The position numbers and the translations under genes were made by a program. A stretch of DNA of 8,446 nucleotides from an uncultured Desulfotignum sp. (GTDB taxonomy: Bacteria > Desulfobacterota > Desulfobacteria > Desulfobacterales > Desulfobacteraceae): positions 1-8,446 of the forward strand of contig CALGAJ010000271.1 in assembly GCA_937951975.1 (NCBI GenBank), written 5' to 3'. This document shows, piece after piece, positions 5,076-8,446 of this stretch. Each line of letters opens with the position of its first letter. Within the stretch, counting starts at the first letter, position 1. The notes below the pieces were generated by a model. The model was given only the letters and a program-made list of their open reading frames with translations. It was not told the DNA's origin and did no database searches.

Positions 5076-6833
5076 ATGACCGATGCCCGAACCATTTCTG
5101 CTGTCTGTGAAAAAGATCCACATCAGGTTGCCTGGATGACTGCTTTTTTTCTGGAAAACCATATTGATCCCTTTGCCTATCCCTATAAAGTCGCCACGGT
5201 GGAACAGATCGAATTCATGGTTTATCTGGAAAACGATGAACAGTATTTTCCCTGTTCAGACGAGATGTTTGAAGCCATTATGTCCCGATCCTCAGAAGAC
5301 TACCTGTTGAAACGGTACCAGGTGGTTTATGAAAAAATTATGCACATGGTGGACACGTTCATTGAATCCGACTATGACAAAGAATATCTTTACGCCTTGA
5401 TCCGGATTAAATATGATCATGAAATAGAATCCCGGCTGACCATTCCATCCCGTCTGGAAAGGCGTCTGTGCAAAATATTTCAGAGCCAGACCCATATTGA
5501 AAATCCGTTTGCCCGGGAAAAGCAGGATGCAAACAACCGGGCTCAGGCGTTGTTGACATCGGATTTTTTCACAACCGCCTTGAACCACATTGACGGAGCC
5601 ATTCAACACCTGAACCGGTTTTCTTTGAATTCTCTGCGGAAAAAAATCAAGGAAATCGAGCTGCAACGGCTGCTCACGATGATGTGTGCCGGCCATTTAT
5701 GGGAAAAACCGGCTGAATCACCCCTTTCAGTGGGAACGTTCCAGGATTTGTTTGAAACCCGGATTTCAGGCAACGGCCTGCCGGAACTGATGAATCTGAT
5801 CCATACCCGGAAAAGCAAAATTCTGTGGTTGACAGATGAGGCCGGCGGGGTGATGGTGGATGTGGCGATTGCAAAATTTTTAGCCAACCTGGGCCACCTG
5901 GTGATTCTGGCAGTCAAGGAAGCCCCGGTATTCCAGAAAGTGTCCATCACAGACACCCGGACGGATCCTGTTTTGGCAAACGCCCTTGAGGACAGCCATT
6001 TTATCTTTGAAAAAACCATCAGCAAAAACCGGCTGGTTCAACTGCTCAAACAGGATGAAAACATTTATGTGGTATCTGACGGAACCCGGGAAAATCTGAA
6101 TTTGCTTCTGGCCTCCACCACGTTTGCCAGAATCTTCAAGGAAGTGGACTTTGTCATCTCCCGGGGCCATGATCAGAAAAGACGGCTGATTCAAACGCAT
6201 TTTCAGTTCACCCGGGACATCATCAACATCACCGTGGAAGATCATGACGGGGTTCCCGGATTATCGGTTGTATACAAGCCCCGGCATCCGGAAGTCATCA
6301 ATTTTTCCCACCGGGACTTAGAAGAGCGTGCCAACCGCATTATCGACCAGATGAAAGCAGCCAAATCCAAAAACATGACCGTGATGTTCTACAGCGGTAT
6401 TATCGGTTCCATTCCCGGTAAAATCGATGTGGCAAAAAAAATCATGAACCGGTTCATCGAACACTTGAAAAAGCAGTATCCGGACCTGTTTGTCATCAAC
6501 CCGTCCAATTACTATGAACCGGGCATGGACGCGGACGATCTGATGTATATGTGGGAAATTGTCCAGACCAGCAACTACATCGATGTCTGGCGTTTTCAGA
6601 CCGCTGAAGACATCACGCAGAGTTTTGCTTTGATGAATCAGAAAGTCCCGCCGGAATGGATTGGAAAAGATGCTACATACAGTACCGGATGCACCAAGGA
6701 AATGCGGATTGCCCAGAATGTGCTGAAAACCAATCCGGAAATGCAGATCACCGGTCCTTCCCTGGACAAATTCATGCGGCGCAATGAATACGGTGTGGGC
6801 AGCATGTACGACCAGCGGCTGGCAGACATGTGA
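5076..6833 (+). CDS. Large protein with DUF89/ARMT1-like core, function unknown
   Basis: A 585-residue soluble protein with no signal peptide or membrane segments. Residues 247-370 resemble the DUF89/ARMT1 damage-control phosphatase core: a strand leading into TDEAGG (253-258, family DNAGE), then LVILAVKEAPVF (275-286, family VVKGxPI), VSDGT (333-337), and VDFVISRGHDQ (357-367, family aDlVIaKGqgN). Family members are metal-dependent phosphatases acting on sugar phosphates and damaged metabolites. Here two metal ligands seem replaced: Asn of the DN pair by Glu255, and the Asp of the ND pair by Lys288. The region before 240 is helical and charged; the C-terminal 430-585 (GIIGSIPGKID, NPSNYYEPGMDADDLMYMWE, WRFQT) is well ordered but I do not recognise it. 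Start: ATG with AGGAA five bases upstream. Last gene of the ihfA-like cluster, ending six bases before the convergent methyltransferase stop. The domain call is moderate and activity is unknown. Confidence 0.7.
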   Translation: MTDARTISAVCEKDPHQVAWMTAFFLENHIDPFAYPYKVATVEQIEFMVYLENDEQYFPCSDEMFEAIMSRSSEDYLLKRYQVVYEKIMHMVDTFIESDYDKEYLYALIRIKYDHEIESRLTIPSRLERRLCKIFQSQTHIENPFAREKQDANNRAQALLTSDFFTTALNHIDGAIQHLNRFSLNSLRKKIKEIELQRLLTMMCAGHLWEKPAESPLSVGTFQDLFETRISGNGLPELMNLIHTRKSKILWLTDEAGGVMVDVAIAKFLANLGHLVILAVKEAPVFQKVSITDTRTDPVLANALEDSHFIFEKTISKNRLVQLLKQDENIYVVSDGTRENLNLLLASTTFARIFKEVDFVISRGHDQKRRLIQTHFQFTRDIINITVEDHDGVPGLSVVYKPRHPEVINFSHRDLEERANRIIDQMKAAKSKNMTVMFYSGIIGSIPGKIDVAKKIMNRFIEHLKKQYPDLFVINPSNYYEPGMDADDLMYMWEIVQTSNYIDVWRFQTAEDITQSFALMNQKVPPEWIGKDATYSTGCTKEMRIAQNVLKTNPEMQITGPSLDKFMRRNEYGVGSMYDQRLADM

Positions 6834-6839
6834 GCGGCA

Positions 6840-7943
6840 TCATTTCAGACACTGATAATGCACGTTAAATGGATCATGTTCCATCTCCAGGACCTGAATC
6901 CGGGTGAAACCGGCGTGTTCAAGCAAAGATACCGCCGTATCCCTGCCCCACATCATGCCCAACCCCCGGCCCTGATCAGACAGGCCCACAGGCATGCAGT
7001 GCATCAGGCTGACGGTATAAAGGAACGGTCCCATGGGATGGTTCATATTCCCGGCCGGGTGACTGGCCGCGTCAATGTCGATCATGGAAAACATGCCGTC
7101 TTCGGCCAGCATATGACGAACGCCTTTAAGCGCCGCCAGCGGATGGGACTGGTCATGAATTGCATCAAAAGCGGTGATATAATCAAACTGTTTGGATAAA
7201 TTTGTATCATTTTCCAGAATGGCGGCGTCTTTTATCTGAAAGGTCAGATTGCTGAGTTTCAGATCTCTGGAGGTCTGCCGGGCCGTTTCAATGGCCGGGC
7301 CGTCATTGTCAATACCTGTAAACGTGGATGCGGGAAAGTGCTGCGCCATCAAATGCAGGGCAACACCCTGGCCACACCCCAGGTCACACACCCGGATTCC
7401 TTTTTTCAGGCGGGTCATCAACCGTCCGTTACCCACCTGGGGTAAAAAATGACGGATCAGCACCTGCCGATGCTTGGCATGGGACAACTGGGACATGAAT
7501 GCCTGAAACCGGGGATAGGCGGAAAAGGGAATGCCTTCGCCTTTTGAAAAATCATCCAGGACCCGGGACATGGCAATCTGTGTGAGCAGCGGTATTTCCT
7601 GAGTATACACCCCCATATTGCTGTTTTCGGCCTTGCGAATCAGAAGCGCTGCATGGGCCGGCGGCAGAAAGTAGACCGGTTCTTTTGTTCCGGTGTCAGA
7701 AAACTCTGTGAAATGAATCTCAATGATGCGACCCGTGCACATGATGCCCAGCCACTCCTGCATATAGCGTTCATGAAGTCCGGCAGACCGGGCCAGATCT
7801 TGACAGGTGACCGGGCGGTCCAGGTCCGCCATCACATCGAAAATTTTTAATTGATATCCCACGGCCAGGGCCAGGTTCAATGCCCCATGATTGAGAATCT
7901 CCGTCAGCCGGTTGCTGAAATCCGCCTGAAGTTCCTGATCCAT
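6840..7943 (-). CDS. Class I SAM-dependent methyltransferase with N-terminal winged-helix-like region
   Basis: A 367-residue protein. The C-terminal half is a class I methyltransferase: motif I VCDLGCGQG (185-193) binds S-adenosylmethionine, the acidic strand end IDND is at 211-214, and motif IV FDAIHDQSHP is at 259-268, followed by a long C-terminal part with a Gly/Met-rich segment. Residues 15-75 (LNHGALNLALAVGYQLKIFD, VTCQDLARSAGLHERYMQEW) look like the winged-helix dimerisation region found in Rv2258c-like and small-molecule methyltransferases. The substrate is not predictable. The frame runs open to 8030, but I chose ATG at 7943: AAAGGA lies about nine bases upstream, and the promoter at 8020-7993 falls inside the longer version. 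Convergent with the DUF89-like gene, six bases between stops, and no terminator visible; divergent from the potA-like gene. Confidence 0.88.
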   Translation of the reverse strand: MDQELQADFSNRLTEILNHGALNLALAVGYQLKIFDVMADLDRPVTCQDLARSAGLHERYMQEWLGIMCTGRIIEIHFTEFSDTGTKEPVYFLPPAHAALLIRKAENSNMGVYTQEIPLLTQIAMSRVLDDFSKGEGIPFSAYPRFQAFMSQLSHAKHRQVLIRHFLPQVGNGRLMTRLKKGIRVCDLGCGQGVALHLMAQHFPASTFTGIDNDGPAIETARQTSRDLKLSNLTFQIKDAAILENDTNLSKQFDYITAFDAIHDQSHPLAALKGVRHMLAEDGMFSMIDIDAASHPAGNMNHPMGPFLYTVSLMHCMPVGLSDQGRGLGMMWGRDTAVSLLEHAGFTRIQVLEMEHDPFNVHYQCLK

Positions 7944-7992
7944 TATGAATAATCCTTTCCAGTGTTTATTTTTATTAAAAAAAAGTGGGGTT

Positions 7993-8020
7993 ACTATACG
8001 CGATCCGATCGAAAATTCAA
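7993..8020 (-). promoter_or_regulatory. Sigma70-type promoter for the methyltransferase, with palindrome in the spacer
   Basis: On the minus strand, TTGAAT (8020-8015) and TATAGT (7998-7993) are separated by 16 bases, a good match to a housekeeping promoter. Predicted transcription start is near 7986, leaving a leader of about 43 bases, including a T8 tract, before the ATG at 7943. The spacer contains the 11-base palindrome CGATC-n-GATCG (8001-8011), placed where a repressor or MerR-type regulator could act. No regulator gene is next to it. Confidence 0.6.
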
Positions 8021-8115
8021 CTCCCGGCAACCCGCGTTCATTCTTTTATTTTCTTGATTTTTCCGGGTATTTCATTTAATTTTAGTGCCTTGTTTTCATT
8101 ATTTTGGAGGGCTTC

Positions 8116-8446
8116 ATGCCGGTAGTCCGTTTAAAAAACGTGTCAAAATCTTTTAATAATCAGAAGGTGATCAATGGCCTGAGCCTGGATATTCACAAAG
8201 GGGAATTTCTGACCCTGCTGGGGCCGTCCGGTTGCGGCAAAACCACGGTACTCCGGCTGATCGCCGGGCTTGAAACCTGTGACAGCGGCAAAGTGATCAT
8301 CAACGATCAGGACCAGACCCGGCTGCCGGCCTGCGACCGGGATGTCAACACGGTATTCCAGAGCTATGCCCTGTTTCCCCACATGAACGTGTTCGATAAC
8401 ATTGCGTTTGGGTTGAAACTCAAAAAAACACCCGCCCGGCAGATCC
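8116..8446 (+). CDS. potA: Spermidine/putrescine ABC transporter ATP-binding protein, 5' part
   Basis: The first 110 residues of an ABC transporter ATPase, cut by the window end. It energises import across the inner membrane with PotB/PotC-like permeases and a PotD-like binding protein. Visible are Walker A GPSGCGKT (36-43) and the Q-loop in VFQSYALFPHM (80-90, Gln82). Stretches such as EFLTLLGPSGCGKTTVLRL, VNTVFQSYALFPHM and KKTPARQI match E. coli PotA closely, which favours the polyamine branch over sugar or iron ATPases of the same family. The start ATG has an ideal GGAGG five bases upstream (8106-8110). A weak promoter candidate is TTGATT (8054-8059) with TAATTT (8077-8082). Walker B, the ABC signature and the C-terminal TOBE domain lie beyond the window; permease genes probably follow. 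Confidence 0.9.
   Translation, partial: MPVVRLKNVSKSFNNQKVINGLSLDIHKGEFLTLLGPSGCGKTTVLRLIAGLETCDSGKVIINDQDQTRLPACDRDVNTVFQSYALFPHMNVFDNIAFGLKLKKTPARQI

Noticed and set aside
6820..6860. Bidirectional terminator between the convergent DUF89-like and methyltransferase genes
   Set aside because: The stops are only six bases apart and I find no inverted repeat followed by a T tract on either strand.
79..8446. Functional link between the ornithine cyclodeaminase-like gene and the polyamine transporter potA
   Set aside because: They lie about 7 kb apart, in different transcription units with unrelated genes between, and the cyclodeaminase assignment itself is doubtful.

Overview
The window looks like ordinary chromosomal sequence from a Gram-negative anaerobe of the Desulfobacterota (Deltaproteobacteria), perhaps near the Desulfobacteraceae. 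This is an inference from moderate GC, frequent CCGG/CCCGGG words, the purB / AMMECR1-domain / TrpR-like gene set, and the large DUF89-like protein; no taxonomic marker gene is present. There is no sign of prophage, transposon or CRISPR. Gene density is high and every gene-free stretch is under 200 bases.

Layout, left to right. The window opens inside a tRNA-Gly(GCC) gene (+). Next is a minus-strand gene of the ornithine cyclodeaminase/mu-crystallin family. Diverging from it is a plus-strand Nudix hydrolase, which ends in a clear intrinsic terminator whose hairpin contains the stop codon. Converging on the Nudix gene is a minus-strand cluster of three tightly packed genes, transcribed purB, then an AMMECR1-domain gene (AmmeMemoRadiSam protein A), then a small TrpR-like regulator. 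A 193-base divergent region separates purB from a plus-strand cluster of an IHF-alpha-like DNA-bending protein, a YfcE-type metallophosphoesterase and a 585-residue protein with a degenerate-looking DUF89/ARMT1-like core. A minus-strand SAM-dependent methyltransferase with an N-terminal winged-helix-like region converges on that cluster. It has a recognisable sigma70-type promoter with a small palindrome in the spacer. At the right edge, diverging from the methyltransferase, begins a potA-like polyamine ABC transporter ATPase, cut by the window end.

How the genes work together. PurB makes AICAR and AMP in purine synthesis. The AMMECR1 and TrpR-like genes are packed downstream of it and are probably co-transcribed, although their roles here are unknown. 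The ihfA-like, phosphoesterase and DUF89-like genes form a second probable operon combining a nucleoid protein with two possible phosphatase-fold proteins. The other genes (cyclodeaminase-like, Nudix, methyltransferase, PotA) look like independent metabolic or housekeeping units.

For several genes the ribosome-binding site supports a shorter reading than the longest frame: cyclodeaminase-like ATG at 1035, Nudix TTG at 1145, purB ATG at 4021, phosphoesterase ATG at 4540 (sense and spacing only) and methyltransferase ATG at 7943. I found no convincing new defence or mobile system. The most notable items are the DUF89-like protein that has apparently lost metal ligands, the TrpR-like regulator with an altered ligand pocket next to purB, and the palindrome inside the methyltransferase promoter.
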